A stretch of DNA of 51,705 nucleotides. It comes from Rhodospirillales bacterium. Lineage in GTDB: Bacteria; Pseudomonadota; Alphaproteobacteria; Rhodospirillales; JANQFP01. Below are positions 7,141 through 17,697 of the stretch, one piece after another. The stretch is from the NCBI GenBank assembly GCA_028277795.1, contig JANQFP010000024.1, positions 1-51,705 on the forward strand, given 5' to 3'. Each line of letters opens with the position of its first letter. Position 1 is the first letter of the stretch. The notes below the pieces were generated by a model, which saw only the letters and a program-made list of their open reading frames with translations, ran no database searches and was not told the DNA's origin. Position numbers and translations under genes: made by a program.

Positions 7141-8181
7141 TTGCGACGGCGCACGGGACACCCGAGTCAGCTCGGACCGGGATCGCGGAAAGGACGTCCG
7201 CGGACCGGGCCCGTCTATGCCGCCGTCGATCTGGGCACCAACAACTGCCGCATGCTGATGGGGCGGCCGGCGGGGCGCAGCTTCCAGGTGGTCGATTCCT
7301 TTTCACGGGTGGTGCGCCTGGGCGAGGGCGTGGCGGCCACCGGGTGCCTCAGCGAGGCGGCCATCGAGCGCACGGTGGCGGCGCTCACGGTCTGTGCCGG
7401 CAAGGTGCGGGCGCGGCGCGCCCGTCGGGTGCGGGCCATCGCCACCGAGGCCTGCCGCCGAGCCGGCAACTGCTTCGCCCTGCTCGACCGGGTGAAGGTG
7501 GAGACCGGCCTGGTGCTCGAGCCCGTGTCGTCGGCCGAGGAGGCGCGGCTGACCCTGGCCGGATGCGCGCCCCTGTTCGACCGGCGCTGCGCCCGTGTCC
7601 TCGCCTTCGACATCGGCGGCGGCAGCACCGAGCTGATGTGGGTCGATCTGTCGGCGGGCCGCACCCCGCGCCGCCTGGGACTGGTCTCGCTGCCGGTGGG
7701 CGTGGTGATCCTGACCGAGCGCTTCGGCGGCGACGTGAGCGCCGAGGACTTCGGGGCCATCGTCCGCGAACTCGACGCCGACCTCGAAGCCTTCGACCGG
7801 ACCCATGGCATCGCCGCCGAGATCGCCGCCGGGCGCGTCCAGATGCTGGGGACGTCGGGGACCATGACCACCCTGGCGGGCGTCTCCCTGGACCTGCCCC
7901 GCTACGACCGCGCCCGCATCGACGGCCTCGACATGGATTTCGCGAGCATCGAGGCCATCGGGGCGCGCATGATGACCATGAGCCGCGGTGAGCGCGCCGC
8001 CCATCCCTGCATCGGCGACGAGCGCGCCGACCTGACCGTGGCCGGGTTCGCCATCCTGGAGGCCATCTGCCGGCGCTGGCCGGCGGGCCGGCTGCGGGTC
8101 GCCGACCGCGGCATCCGCGAAGGCATGATCCTCGACATGATGGCCGCCGATGCGGCCATCGCCGCCGGGGCCCGCCGGTGA
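7141..8181 (+). CDS. ppx: Exopolyphosphatase / pppGpp phosphohydrolase (Ppx/GppA family)
   Basis: Actin-like ATPase-fold phosphatase that removes phosphate from polyphosphate or pppGpp. The 346-residue product shows VYAAVDLGTNNCRML (phosphate 1 loop, about residues 25-39), AIATEACRRAGN, SSAEEARLT, FDIGGGSTELMWVD (phosphate 2 loop) and LGTSGTMTTLAG. The only start giving the whole first beta strand in frame is a TTG at 7141, with a weak ribosome-binding site; an ATG at 7101 lies in a different frame. Its stop overlaps the rlmE start (GTGA). Polyphosphate control fits the storage theme of the window. Confidence 0.85.
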   Translation: MRRRTGHPSQLGPGSRKGRPRTGPVYAAVDLGTNNCRMLMGRPAGRSFQVVDSFSRVVRLGEGVAATGCLSEAAIERTVAALTVCAGKVRARRARRVRAIATEACRRAGNCFALLDRVKVETGLVLEPVSSAEEARLTLAGCAPLFDRRCARVLAFDIGGGSTELMWVDLSAGRTPRRLGLVSLPVGVVILTERFGGDVSAEDFGAIVRELDADLEAFDRTHGIAAEIAAGRVQMLGTSGTMTTLAGVSLDLPRYDRARIDGLDMDFASIEAIGARMMTMSRGERAAHPCIGDERADLTVAGFAILEAICRRWPAGRLRVADRGIREGMILDMMAADAAIAAGARR

Positions 8182-8887
8182 GCCGCAAGCGTCGGTCCCC
8201 CGGCCGCGGCGGCGCCGGCCGGGCGATCCCGGCCAAGGGACGCAAGGCGTCCTCCGTCCGCTGGCTGCAGCGGCAGGCGCGCGACCCATACGTGGCCGAG
8301 GCCCGCCGCCGGGGCTATCCATCGCGGGCCGCCTTCAAGCTGGCCGAGCTGGACGACCGCTTCCGGTTCCTGGGCCCCGGCCGGCGGGTGGTCGACCTGG
8401 GCGCCGCCCCCGGGGGGTGGAGCCGGATCGCCGCCGAGCGGGTCCGAGCCGGCACCGGCGGCGGCCGGGTGGTGGCCGTCGATGTCAGCGAGATGGCGCC
8501 GCCGGCGGGCGTGCGCGCGGTGCAGGGCGACATCCGGGACGCGGCCACTGCGGCGGCCGTGGCCGAAGCCCTCGGCGGGGCGGCCGACGTGGTGCTGAGC
8601 GACATGGCGGCGCCGGCCACGGGGCACGCCGCCACCGATCACCTGCGCGTGCTGGCCCTGTGCGAGGAGGCGTTCGCCCTCGCCTGCCAAGTCCTGGCCC
8701 CGGGCGGGGCGTTCGTCGCCAAGGTGCTGCAGGGTGGCACCGAGCACCGCCTGCTGGCGCGGATCAAACGCCGCTTCGCGACGGTGCGCCACGCCAAGCC
8801 GCCGTCCAGCCGGTCCGAGTCGGCGGAAACCTATGTGGTGGCCCTGGGGTTCCGCGCCGACTCCGCCCCGGCGGACGGCGACAATGG

Positions 8888-8891
<4 letters not shown>
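8178..8891 (+). CDS. rlmE: 23S rRNA (uridine-2'-O)-methyltransferase RlmE (FtsJ/RrmJ)
   Basis: Methylates the 2'-OH of U2552 in the 23S rRNA A loop during large-subunit assembly. The 237-residue product has the entry region DPYVAEARRRGYPSRAAFKL with the catalytic Lys, VDLGAAPGGWSRI (SAM motif), SDMAAP with the catalytic Asp, FVAKVLQGG with the catalytic Lys, and SESAETYVV with the last tetrad residue. A basic N-terminal tail (residues 1-30) is longer than in E. coli and common in alphaproteobacteria. The GTG start overlaps the ppx stop; the same ppx-rlmE pairing is common in this group. Confidence 0.92.
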
Positions 8892-11027
<2,136 letters not shown>

Positions 11028-11072
11028 CGCGGTAGGACGGGCACCAGGTATGACGGGGGGCAACGGCCGGGC

Positions 11073-12410
11073 ATGGCCCGCTGTGGGGCGGCCATGACCC
11101 CGGGGGCAAGACTCTACACGGCGATCGAGCTGTGCGGCATCATCGAGGACGAGGCCGCCGCCGCCGATTCGACCGTCGACTCCTACTTCCGCCGCCGCCG
11201 CTATGCCGGGGCCAAGGACCGCCGCGCCGTGTCCGCCCGGGTCTACAACGTGCTGCGTCGGCGCTCCCACCTGGACTGGTGGATCGCCCGCGTCGGCGGC
11301 CGGGCCGACGCCCGCGGCCGCATCATCGCCGATCTGGCCCTCGGCGAGCACCAGACCCTGGCCGAGATCACCCGCCTGTTCAGCGGCGCCCCCCATTGCC
11401 CGGCCCCCTTGAGCCCCGGCGAACGCGCCATGGCCGAGGCGCTGTGTGGTCAGCCCCTGCACCATCCCGACATGCCGGTGCCGGTGACGGGCGAGTTCCC
11501 GGCCTGGCTGGAGGACACCTTCGTCGGTCTGTGGGGCGACGCCCTCACCCGCGAGGTGGAGGCGCTCAACCGGCCGGCTCCCCTCGACGTTCGGGTCAAC
11601 ACCCTGAAGGCGACGCGCGACGACGCCCGCGCGGCGCTGGCCGCCGACGGCGTCGAGTCGGCGCCGACTCCGTTGTCGCCCATCGGACTCAGGGTGCGCG
11701 GGCGGGTGCGCCTGGGGGGGACGGCGGCCTTCCGCGACGGCCTGATCGAGGTCCAGGACGAGGGCTCGCAGCTCATCGCGCTGCTGACCGACGCCCGCCC
11801 CGGCATGGAGGTGATCGACTTCTGTGCCGGCGCCGGCGGCAAGACCCTGGCGTTCGCCGCCGCCATGGAGCGGGGCGGCCGCGTCCGGGGCCGGGTCACC
11901 GCCTGCGACATCTCGGCCAAGCGCATGCGGCGCATGGAGATCCGCCTGCAGCGGGCGGGGACCCGGGACGTCCGCCGCCGGGTGCTGTCCTCGGAGCGGG
12001 ACTCCTGGATCGCCGAGAACGTCGGCCGCGCCGACCGCCTGCTGCTCGACGTCCCGTGCACCGGCAGCGGCATCTGGCGGCGCAACCCGGACGCCAAGTG
12101 GCGGCTCACCGCGGCCTCGGTCGACGACACCGTGGCCCGCCAGCGGCGCATCGCCGAGAGCGCCAGCCGGCTGGTCAAGCCGGGCGGGCGGCTGGTCTAC
12201 GCCACCTGCTCGCTGCTGCCCGAGGAGAACGAGGCCCAGGTGGACTGGCTGCTGGCGCGGCGGCCCGAGTTCTCCGTGGTGCCGGTGGCCGAGGTGTGGT
12301 CCGAGGCGATGTCCGGACCCTGCCCGGTGCCCGGTCCCTATCTGCGCCTCAGCCCGGGAACCACCGACACCGACGGGTACTTCGCGGCCGTCCTGCGCAG
12401 GGCTCCCTGA
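11073..12410 (+). CDS. rsmB: RsmB/NOL1-NOP2-type RNA (cytosine-C5)-methyltransferase
   Basis: SAM-dependent m5C methyltransferase of the Sun/NOP2 family, most likely acting on 16S rRNA. The 445-residue product has an N-terminal helical RNA-binding region (about 1-160), LDVRVNTLK, VIDFCAGAGGKTLAFA (SAM loop), and two catalytic cysteines, in DVPCTGSGIWRRNPD and YATCSLLPEEN. Start choice is open: ATG at 11073 or at 11094, both with G-rich upstream sequence. The gene follows guaB, a conserved neighbourhood in Rhodospirillales. The symbol is by family; orthology to E. coli RsmB is not certain. Confidence 0.85.
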   Translation: MARCGAAMTPGARLYTAIELCGIIEDEAAAADSTVDSYFRRRRYAGAKDRRAVSARVYNVLRRRSHLDWWIARVGGRADARGRIIADLALGEHQTLAEITRLFSGAPHCPAPLSPGERAMAEALCGQPLHHPDMPVPVTGEFPAWLEDTFVGLWGDALTREVEALNRPAPLDVRVNTLKATRDDARAALAADGVESAPTPLSPIGLRVRGRVRLGGTAAFRDGLIEVQDEGSQLIALLTDARPGMEVIDFCAGAGGKTLAFAAAMERGGRVRGRVTACDISAKRMRRMEIRLQRAGTRDVRRRVLSSERDSWIAENVGRADRLLLDVPCTGSGIWRRNPDAKWRLTAASVDDTVARQRRIAESASRLVKPGGRLVYATCSLLPEENEAQVDWLLARRPEFSVVPVAEVWSEAMSGPCPVPGPYLRLSPGTTDTDGYFAAVLRRAP

Positions 12411-12502
12411 TTCCGCACCGCCTGGGATGAGCGGGCGGAATCCGGTATTGTGTCGAGCCGAACCTAATGGTGAGACGCATTCACAAAAGAAGGACACGCG
12501 AA

Positions 12503-12997
12503 GTGAACAAAAGAACGTGGGTGAGAAACATCCTGCTGCCGGCCCGGATTCCGGCGGCTTGTCATGCCCTGGTCCTGATCGCCGTGGCGGCCGGGCCGGC
12601 GGCGGCGGAGGACTCGGTCGAGGCCATCGTCAAGATGCGGATCGCGTCCATGGAGACCATGGACAAGGCGGTCAAGAACATCTCCAGCAGCTTCGATCCC
12701 GTGTTTCCCTACGAGCCGCAGGAAGTGATGGCCGAGGCCAAGAAGATCCAGGCGGAAGCGAAACGAATCCCCGAGCTGTTCCCCGAGGGCAGCATGACCA
12801 GCAAGTCCGAAGCCTTGGCCGATATCTGGAGCAGGAAGGGCGCCAAGAAGTTCACCAAGAACGCCAAGTCCCTGGTCAAGCGGGTGAACAATCTGGTCAG
12901 CGCCGCCAACCGGGACGACCGCGACGCCGTGGCCGACGAGATCAGGAGGATCAATCGCATCTGTGAGGGCTGCCACGCCAAGTTCCGCAAGAACTGA
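12503..12997 (+). CDS. Cytochrome c556/c'-type monoheme cytochrome
   Basis: Small periplasmic c-type cytochrome of 164 residues. The N-terminus has basic residues and a hydrophobic run ending AAGPAAA, a signal peptide. The single heme motif CEGCH (residues 154-158) sits seven residues from the C-terminus, as in the four-helix-bundle c556/c' family and unlike class I cytochromes. The body is rich in Lys/Glu helices. The GTG at 12503 is preferred because AAGGA lies eight bases upstream. Possible roles are electron transfer or NO/CO binding. The 3' end overlaps the next gene by 35 bases. Confidence 0.8.
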   Translation: MNKRTWVRNILLPARIPAACHALVLIAVAAGPAAAEDSVEAIVKMRIASMETMDKAVKNISSSFDPVFPYEPQEVMAEAKKIQAEAKRIPELFPEGSMTSKSEALADIWSRKGAKKFTKNAKSLVKRVNNLVSAANRDDRDAVADEIRRINRICEGCHAKFRKN

Positions 12998-13871
12998 GAC
13001 GACCCGCCGCCCGGGTCCCGCCGGCGCCGCCCTGGCGCTCGTCCTGACCCTGCTGGTGCCGTCGGCGGCCGCGGCCGCGGCGGTGCCCTGGTCCCTGGAC
13101 GACGCACGGCGCCGGGTGGCGGCGGACCTGCTGGCGACCTTGCGGTCGCCGCCCGACCTTAACCGCATCGCCTCGCTGGCCTATCCCCTGAGCACCGACT
13201 ATCGGCGCCACGGCGGCGCCGCGATGGGCCGGGTGCTGGCGGAAGCGGCCCGCTTCCTCCGCGGCGTCAAGGCCCAGCGGCTCGGTTGCGGCGAGCTGGC
13301 GGACCTGTACGTGGCCGGCGCCGCCCTGGCCGCCGCCGGCCGTTTGGTGCGCACCGACCGTGCAGGTGTGCGGCTCTGGCGTTGCCGGCCCTCCGACCGC
13401 CCGTCGGCGCTGTTGACCGTCCTCATCTACGCCTGCCGCTTCGCGCAAGACGCCCCGCCGTTCCCCATTGGCCCGGCGCTCGCCCGCGTGCAGGAGCAAC
13501 AGCGCCGCGACGGGTCGTTCTCGGCCCGCCCCGGGCTCGCCGGTTTCTACGTCACCTCCCATGCGGTCCTCGCCGTCCACGACTGCGGCGGCGACCCGGA
13601 CGTGTTGGCGCGCGGCCAGGACCACCTGGTCCGGCAGCTCCCGGCCCTGGCGCGGGCCGGGTCCCTGGACGGCCTGCTGGAAGGCCTAGTCTTCCTGCGC
13701 TGGATGGGGGTCGCCGTGGCCGACGAGCACCGCTACCTGGCGTACCTGGCCCGGCAGGTCAACGCGGACGGCGGCATCTGCTTCCGCGTGCGCCGCGGGT
13801 GCCGGTCCCACTGGCACGCCACCGGACTCCTCCTGGAGCTCGGCAACCTGGTCGAGGCCGACGACCGATGA
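12963..13871 (+). CDS. Secreted hypothetical, possible terpenoid-cyclase-like alpha/alpha toroid
   Basis: Protein of 302 residues with no confident family. A Thr/Arg-rich start leads into a hydrophobic segment (ALALVLTLLVPSAAAAAA), so export is likely. The rest is helical with repeated patterns reminiscent of prenyltransferase/squalene-cyclase toroids: QEQQRRDGSFSARPGLAGFY and VNADGGICFRVRRGCRSHWHATG, each pairing a Gln/Asn-DG turn with a following helix. No catalytic motif was recognised. The GTG start overlaps the cytochrome gene by 35 bases and the stop overlaps phzF-like by four, so all three form a tight operon. Confidence 0.6.
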   Translation: MRAATPSSARTETTRRPGPAGAALALVLTLLVPSAAAAAAVPWSLDDARRRVAADLLATLRSPPDLNRIASLAYPLSTDYRRHGGAAMGRVLAEAARFLRGVKAQRLGCGELADLYVAGAALAAAGRLVRTDRAGVRLWRCRPSDRPSALLTVLIYACRFAQDAPPFPIGPALARVQEQQRRDGSFSARPGLAGFYVTSHAVLAVHDCGGDPDVLARGQDHLVRQLPALARAGSLDGLLEGLVFLRWMGVAVADEHRYLAYLARQVNADGGICFRVRRGCRSHWHATGLLLELGNLVEADDR

Positions 13872-14791
13872 CGACCACGGCCTACCCGTTCGTCACCGCC
13901 GACGTGTTCACCGACCGGGTGTTCGGCGGCAACCCGCTGGCCGTGTTCCCCGAGGCCCGCGGGCTGGACGCGGCGCGCATGCAGCGCATCGCCCGGGAGT
14001 TCAACCTGTCGGAGACCGTGTTCGTGCTGCCGCCCGAGGACCCGCGGCACACCCGGCGCCTGCGCATCTTCACGCCAAACACGGAACTACCCTTCGCCGG
14101 CCATCCCACCGTCGGGACGGCCCACGTGCTGACCGCCGTCGGCGCGGTCCCCCTGACGGGACCGGTGACCGAGATCGTGTTCGAGGAGGGCGTGGGGCCG
14201 GTCCCCGTGACCGTCCGGTCGCGGGACGGCGCGCCCGTCTTCGCCAGCCTGTCGGCGGCCCAGGCGCCGGAGTTCGGGCCGTCGCCGCCGCCGGCCGCGC
14301 AGGTGGCGGCCATGCTGTCGCTGACCCCGGCCGACCTGGTATCGGACCTGCCCCCGGCGGCGGTGTCGTGCGGGGTGCCGTTCCTGTTCGTTGCCGTGCG
14401 GAGCCGCGCCGCCGTCGCCGGCGCCCGGCTGCGGCGGGACCTGTGGGAGGCGACCCTGGCCGGGTCCTGGGCGCCCAGCGTCTTCGTCTTCGCCTTCGAG
14501 ACGGAGTCGGCGGAGGCCGACGTCCATGCCCGCATGTTCGCCCCCGCCCTCGGAGTCGAGGAGGATCCGGCGACGGGCGCGGCGGCGGTGGCCTTGGCCG
14601 GCCTTCTCGGCAGCCACGACCCGGCGGCCGACGCCACCTTGCGCTGGGTCGTCGAGCAGGGCGTGGAGATGGGCCGGCCCAGCCGGCTGGAGGTGGAGGC
14701 GGACAAGGCGGCCGGCGCCGTGGTCGCCACGCGGGTGGGGGGCCAGACCGTACTGGTGTCCCGCGGCGAGATGGAGGTGCCGTCGGCCTGA
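13868..14791 (+). CDS. PhzF-family isomerase/epimerase-like protein
   Basis: Member of the diaminopimelate-epimerase-fold PhzF family, 307 residues. Visible signatures are VTADVFTDRVFGGNPLAVFP at the N-terminus, FNLSETVFVLPPED carrying the Glu that acts as general acid/base in PhzF, FTPNTELPFAGHPTVGTAH, and EEDPATGAAA in the second half. No phenazine genes are nearby, so the substrate is unknown; most family members have no assigned reaction. ATG overlaps the preceding stop as ATGA. Confidence 0.88.
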   Translation: MTTTAYPFVTADVFTDRVFGGNPLAVFPEARGLDAARMQRIAREFNLSETVFVLPPEDPRHTRRLRIFTPNTELPFAGHPTVGTAHVLTAVGAVPLTGPVTEIVFEEGVGPVPVTVRSRDGAPVFASLSAAQAPEFGPSPPPAAQVAAMLSLTPADLVSDLPPAAVSCGVPFLFVAVRSRAAVAGARLRRDLWEATLAGSWAPSVFVFAFETESAEADVHARMFAPALGVEEDPATGAAAVALAGLLGSHDPAADATLRWVVEQGVEMGRPSRLEVEADKAAGAVVATRVGGQTVLVSRGEMEVPSA

Positions 14792-14869
14792 CGGACCGAT
14801 GCCGCGGATTGGCCCGCCCCGGCCCGCTTGTGCTAACCTGTCCCGCGGTCGCCCAACGTGAGAGCGTGC

Positions 14870-15556
14870 ATGGACGCCGACATCCCGCATATCCTGGTGG
14901 TCGATGACGACGATCGGCTCAGGGAACTGCTGCGCAAGTTCCTGACCGAGAAAGGTTTCATCGTCGCCACCGCCAGCGACGCCGCCGACGCCCGGGCCAA
15001 GCTCAAGAGCCTCGCCTTCGACCTGCTCATCCTCGATCTGATGATGCCGGGGGAAAGCGGGCTGGACTTCGCCGTCGACCTGCGCAAGACCAGCGAGGTG
15101 CCCATCCTGATGCTCACCGCCATGGGCGAGCCGGAGGACCGCATCGCCGGCCTGGAGCGGGGGGCCGACGACTACCTGCCCAAGCCCTTCGAGCCCCGGG
15201 AGCTGCTGCTGCGCATCAACAACATCATGCGCCGGGTGCCGCCGCCGGCGATGGAGGCCGTGGCCCAGGTGCGGCTCGGCGACGCCGTGTTCGACCGCGA
15301 CCGCGACGAATTGCACCGCAACGGCAAACGGGTCCGGCTGACCGCGGTCGAGGCGACCCTGCTCAAGGCGTTGGCCGAGCAGCCCGGCACCATCCTGGGC
15401 CGGGACGAGCTGATCGCGCGCACCGGGGCCGGCGGCGGCGGCCGCGCCGTGGACGTGCAGGTCACCCGACTGCGCCGCAAGATCGAGCGCGACCCCAAGC
15501 TGCCGCGGTATCTGCAGACCGTGCGCGGCAAAGGGTACGTGTTGCGGCCGGACTAG
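14870..15556 (+). CDS. OmpR/PetR-type response regulator
   Basis: DNA-binding response regulator of 228 residues. Receiver domain 1-120 has the acidic pocket VVDDDDRL, phosphoacceptor Asp56 (LILDLMMPG), Thr in MLTAMG, and Lys in LPKPFEP. A winged-helix OmpR-type effector follows at about 130-228 (RLTAVEATLLKAL, VDVQVTRLRRKIE, RGKGYVLRPD). It is 11 bp upstream of its kinase. Similar alphaproteobacterial regulators are annotated PetR or OmpR; targets cannot be inferred. Start ATG 14870 is chosen over a GTG at 14858. Confidence 0.9.
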   Translation: MDADIPHILVVDDDDRLRELLRKFLTEKGFIVATASDAADARAKLKSLAFDLLILDLMMPGESGLDFAVDLRKTSEVPILMLTAMGEPEDRIAGLERGADDYLPKPFEPRELLLRINNIMRRVPPPAMEAVAQVRLGDAVFDRDRDELHRNGKRVRLTAVEATLLKALAEQPGTILGRDELIARTGAGGGGRAVDVQVTRLRRKIERDPKLPRYLQTVRGKGYVLRPD

Positions 15557-15567
15557 GGAGCCCCGCC

Positions 15568-16893
15568 ATGGCCATGTCCCAGGATGCTCTGATCAAACGG
15601 GTGCTGCCGCGCAGCCTGCTCGGCCGCTCCCTGCTGATCATCGTCCTGCCGCTGGTCATCCTGCAGCTGGTGTCGGCCTTCGTCTTCTACGAGACCCACT
15701 GGGACAAGGTGTCCCTGCGCCTGGCCCGCGGGCTGGCCGGCGACATCGCCGCCGTCATGGACCTCCTGCGCCGCTACCCGTCGTCCCAGGACCAGGACTG
15801 GATCTTCGCCCTGGCCGCCGGCCGCATGGCCATCGTGGCCAACGTGCAGGAGGGCATGATCCTGCCCAACACGCCGCCGGTGGGCGACGATCAGGTGGAG
15901 CGCACCCTGATCCGCGCGCTCAGCGAAGGCCTGGGCAAGCCGTTCCAGATCGACACCCGGACCGACGAGCGGCTGATCACCATCTACGTCCAGTTGCCGG
16001 ACGGGGTCCTGGAGATGGTGACGCCCCGCAAGCGCCTGTTCAGCTCGACCACCTACGTGTTCGTCCTGTGGATGGCGGGCACGGCGCTGATCCTGCTCGG
16101 CGTCGCCGCCATCTTCATGCGCAACCAGGTGCGTCCCATCCGCCGCCTGGCGCTGGCCGCCGACAACTTCGGCAAGGGGCGCGACGTGCCCAGCTTCAAG
16201 CCCGAGGGCGCCCGCGAGGTGCGCCAGGCCGCCGCCGCCTTCCTCGCCATGCGCGAGCGCATCCAGCGCCAGATCGGCCAGCGCACCGAGATGCTGGCCG
16301 GCGTCTCCCACGACCTGCGCACGCCGCTCACCCGCATGAAGCTGCAACTGGCGTTGCTCGGCGACGGCGACGGGGTGGCCGAGCTCACCGAGGACGTGTC
16401 CGAGATGGAGCACATGCTGGAGGGGTATCTGGCGTTCGCCCGCGGCGAAGGGGGCGAGACGCCCAAGGACACCAACCTCTCCGACATGCTGGCCGACGTG
16501 GTCAGCAACGCCAAGCGCAAGCGCGATGCCATCGACCTGCACACGGAGGGCGACATCGTGGTGCCGGTGCGGCCCAACGCCTTCAAGCGCTGTGTCACCA
16601 ACCTGGTGGAGAACGCGCTGCGCTACGGCGATCATATCTCGGTGCGGGCCGGGCGGCGCGGCGACGCCATCGAGATCACCATCGACGACGACGGGCCGGG
16701 CATCCCCGAGGACAAGCGCATCGAGGTATTCAAGCCGTTCTTCCGCCTGGAGGGATCGCGCAACCCCGGGACCGGCGGCGTCGGCCTGGGGCTGACCATC
16801 GCCCGCGACGTCATCCAGGGCCACGGCGGCAACATCACCCTCACCGATTCCCCCATCGGCGGACTGCGCGCGCGCCTGCGCCTGCCCCTGTGA
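15568..16893 (+). CDS. EnvZ-like sensor histidine kinase
   Basis: Membrane histidine kinase of 441 residues, partner of the preceding regulator. TM1 is about 20-42, a periplasmic domain of roughly 115 residues follows, and TM2 is about 160-182. Then come a HAMP region (RNQVRPIRRLALAADNFGKG) and the DHp helix with phosphoacceptor His248 (GVSHDLRTPLTRMK). The ATPase domain has N box NLVENALRYGD, G1 DDDGPGIPE and G2 GVGLGLTIARD. The periplasmic sensor region matches no domain I know. Convergent with the methyltransferase gene, stops nine bases apart. Confidence 0.92.
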   Translation: MAMSQDALIKRVLPRSLLGRSLLIIVLPLVILQLVSAFVFYETHWDKVSLRLARGLAGDIAAVMDLLRRYPSSQDQDWIFALAAGRMAIVANVQEGMILPNTPPVGDDQVERTLIRALSEGLGKPFQIDTRTDERLITIYVQLPDGVLEMVTPRKRLFSSTTYVFVLWMAGTALILLGVAAIFMRNQVRPIRRLALAADNFGKGRDVPSFKPEGAREVRQAAAAFLAMRERIQRQIGQRTEMLAGVSHDLRTPLTRMKLQLALLGDGDGVAELTEDVSEMEHMLEGYLAFARGEGGETPKDTNLSDMLADVVSNAKRKRDAIDLHTEGDIVVPVRPNAFKRCVTNLVENALRYGDHISVRAGRRGDAIEITIDDDGPGIPEDKRIEVFKPFFRLEGSRNPGTGGVGLGLTIARDVIQGHGGNITLTDSPIGGLRARLRLPL

Positions 16894-16902
16894 CGCGGTC
16901 TC

Positions 16903-17595
16903 CTAGTCGCGTTGAAGGATGGCGACGAAGGTGGCCGTCCACACCTCAGGTGCCTCGCCGAAGGCCCAGCCGGCCAAGCGTTCCGCCCACGTCTGAACGA
17001 GTCGCCGGGCGCCGCGGGCACGGCGCACCGGCACGCACTCGACGACGCGGTACCCGGCCGCGGCGGCGGCCTGCTTGATGCTGTCGGGGGTGTAGGCCGC
17101 CTTGTGGGTGAGGTCGCCGAAATGGTGGCGCAGGCCCCACGGCGACGACAGGTTGGGCACCCGGGCGGCGATCAGGCCGTCGGGCGCCAGCCGCGAGCGC
17201 AGCCGGCGCAGCAGGTCCACCCCCTCGTAGGGCGAGAAGTGCTCGAACACGTCGAACATGGCGACGCGGTCGAAGGTGCGGTCCGCCGCCCCGTCCAGGT
17301 AGCCCAGGATGTCGGTGATGTGCACGTGCTCGGCCAGGGCGGCCGGCATGTGGTCGAGCACCCGCGGCTCCGGATCGACCCCGGTGAAATCCGTCACGCC
17401 TTTCTCCGCCAGGAAGGCCAGGAACAGCCCGGTGCCGCATCCCACCTCCAGCACCGACATGTCGGCCCGGCAGCGGGCCGGGCGCCAGAACTGGGCCTCG
17501 TACTGGCGCCGGTGCTTGGGCTTGAGGTCGGCGCGCACGTACGTGCGATCCTCGGACCAGGCGGCGTAGAAGTCCTCCGGCTTGGAAATGTCCAT
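16903..17595 (-). CDS. Class I SAM-dependent methyltransferase (Methyltransf_23-like)
   Basis: Methyltransferase of 230 residues. Motif I is SVLEVGCGTGLFLAFL (about 48-62), the acidic residue follows in FTGVDPEP, and motif II is FDRVAMFDVFEHFSP. The post-core includes ARVPNLSSPWGLRHHFGDLTHKAAYT, a region common in methyltransferases of glycan clusters. Its ATG has GGAGG close upstream (reading leftward). It is divergent from the glycosyltransferase-like gene, with about 100 bp between starts, and probably belongs to the same surface-glycan functional group. Substrate unknown. Confidence 0.82.
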   Translation of the reverse strand: MDISKPEDFYAAWSEDRTYVRADLKPKHRRQYEAQFWRPARCRADMSVLEVGCGTGLFLAFLAEKGVTDFTGVDPEPRVLDHMPAALAEHVHITDILGYLDGAADRTFDRVAMFDVFEHFSPYEGVDLLRRLRSRLAPDGLIAARVPNLSSPWGLRHHFGDLTHKAAYTPDSIKQAAAAAGYRVVECVPVRRARGARRLVQTWAERLAGWAFGEAPEVWTATFVAILQRD

Positions 17596-17697
17596 GGGCG
17601 CCTCCCGCGGCGGCCGCGCCGTTCCGCCGGTCCGACCTTACGGCGGCGTCGGGGCGTTGCCCAGCCAGTTCTCGCGTGTGGCAGGGGGAGGGAGCCC

